DNA of 64,000 bases from Paenibacillus sp. FSL A5-0031 (GTDB lineage: Bacteria > Bacillota > Bacilli > Paenibacillales > Paenibacillaceae): NCBI RefSeq assembly GCF_001956295.1, contig NZ_MRTD01000005.1, forward strand, positions 358,293 to 422,292. The letters are read 5' to 3'. The notes below the pieces were generated by a model. The model was not told the DNA's origin. It did not search any database and saw only the letters and a list, made by a program, of their open reading frames with translations. The position numbers and the translations under genes are program-made. Below are positions 63,766-64,000 of the stretch, one piece after another (position 1 is the stretch's first letter; every line of letters begins with the position of its first letter).

Positions 63766-64000
63766 TTGTCAGGCCCAAATCAAGCAAGCATTGAATTGCA
63801 GGGTACAAGCAGATTGGAGAAGCAGCCTAGCGAGAGGCGGAAGAGGCTTGCTCATCTACGAGGCGAGATTAGTATGAAACGGCATGGCTATGTACTCCTT
63901 GCTCCATATTTCATACTCTTCTTTATCTTCACCGCCTTCCCAGTCCTTATGGCATTCGGACTTAGCTTCACGGATTTTAATGTACTTGAAGCGCCAGGGT
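63766..64000 (+). CDS. Sugar ABC transporter permease, MalF/UgpA type (3' cut by window)
   Basis: Only the first 78 codons are visible, from TTG 63766 with GAGGGGGCGG upstream. After a 40-residue basic leader comes the first membrane segment (HGYVLLAPYFILFFIFTAFP, then VLMAFGLSFTDFN), a standard start of MalF-like permeases. It follows the giant binding protein by 18 bases. Confidence 0.85.
   Translation, partial: MSGPNQASIELQGTSRLEKQPSERRKRLAHLRGEISMKRHGYVLLAPYFILFFIFTAFPVLMAFGLSFTDFNVLEAPG

Noticed and set aside
1..64000. tRNA, rRNA, CRISPR arrays, prophage or riboswitches
   Set aside because: No regularly spaced repeats, tRNA-like clover-leaf or recognisable riboswitch core was noticed on reading; small RNAs could still be missed.

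Overview
The window looks like a Gram-positive soil or rhizosphere spore-former of the Paenibacillus/Cohnella type. Evidence: many lipobox solute-binding proteins paired with LplB/YtcP-type permeases, YesM/YesN-type two-component systems, strong AGGAGG ribosome sites, Bacillus-like cre boxes, moderate GC and a spoVR (sporulation) gene fragment. Nearly all of it is carbohydrate-scavenging DNA. None of the importer loci encodes its own ATPase, so they probably share an MsmX-type ATPase encoded elsewhere.

Layout. (1) 1-10.3 kb: the 3' end of a GH35 beta-galactosidase with a strong terminator, then a cre-controlled operon of two permeases, a binding protein, a histidine kinase, a short response regulator and a GH95 alpha-L-fucosidase/galactosidase. 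(2) 10.3-11.5 kb: a lone YfcE-like phosphoesterase. (3) 11.7-23.9 kb: a uronic-acid polysaccharide locus with a cytoplasmic PL6 lyase, a membrane-anchored AraC regulator, binding protein plus two permeases, a GH88 unsaturated glucuronyl hydrolase, a secreted PL6 lyase with two discoidin-type binding domains, and a GH43/GH117-like protein. (4) 24.4-36.7 kb: a divergent secreted beta-propeller protein, then kinase/regulator, binding protein, two permeases, a cytoplasmic beta-propeller paralogue, a half-length PfkB-like protein, a nucleoside hydrolase and a ribokinase. This may be a furanoside-salvage route.

(5) 36.8-44.7 kb is the most unusual part. An AT-rich, decayed stretch holds an internal fragment of spoVR and copies of a degenerate repeat. 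It surrounds an intact seven-gene cassette: nucleotidyltransferase, an unannotated 48-residue peptide with a perfect ribosome site, HPr-kinase-like protein, PqqD-like protein, S24/S26-type peptidase, an ABC exporter with an extra N-terminal domain and zinc ribbon, and a DUF1854 protein. It resembles the tailoring half of phosphorylated lasso-peptide loci (paeninodin/pseudomycoidin type) but has neither the lasso cyclase nor the B2 protease, so it may be a different ribosomal-peptide system. A truncated methyltransferase start follows it.

(6) 44.7-64 kb: two phosphatase genes on the minus strand; divergently, two permeases and a binding protein, a kinase/regulator pair, a second phosphoesterase paralogue, a DUF4091 (GH123-like) protein, another kinase/regulator pair, a cre-preceded binding protein, a giant 980-residue binding protein with two beta-sandwich modules, and the start of another permease cut off by the window edge.

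No tRNA, rRNA, CRISPR array, intact transposase or prophage gene was seen.
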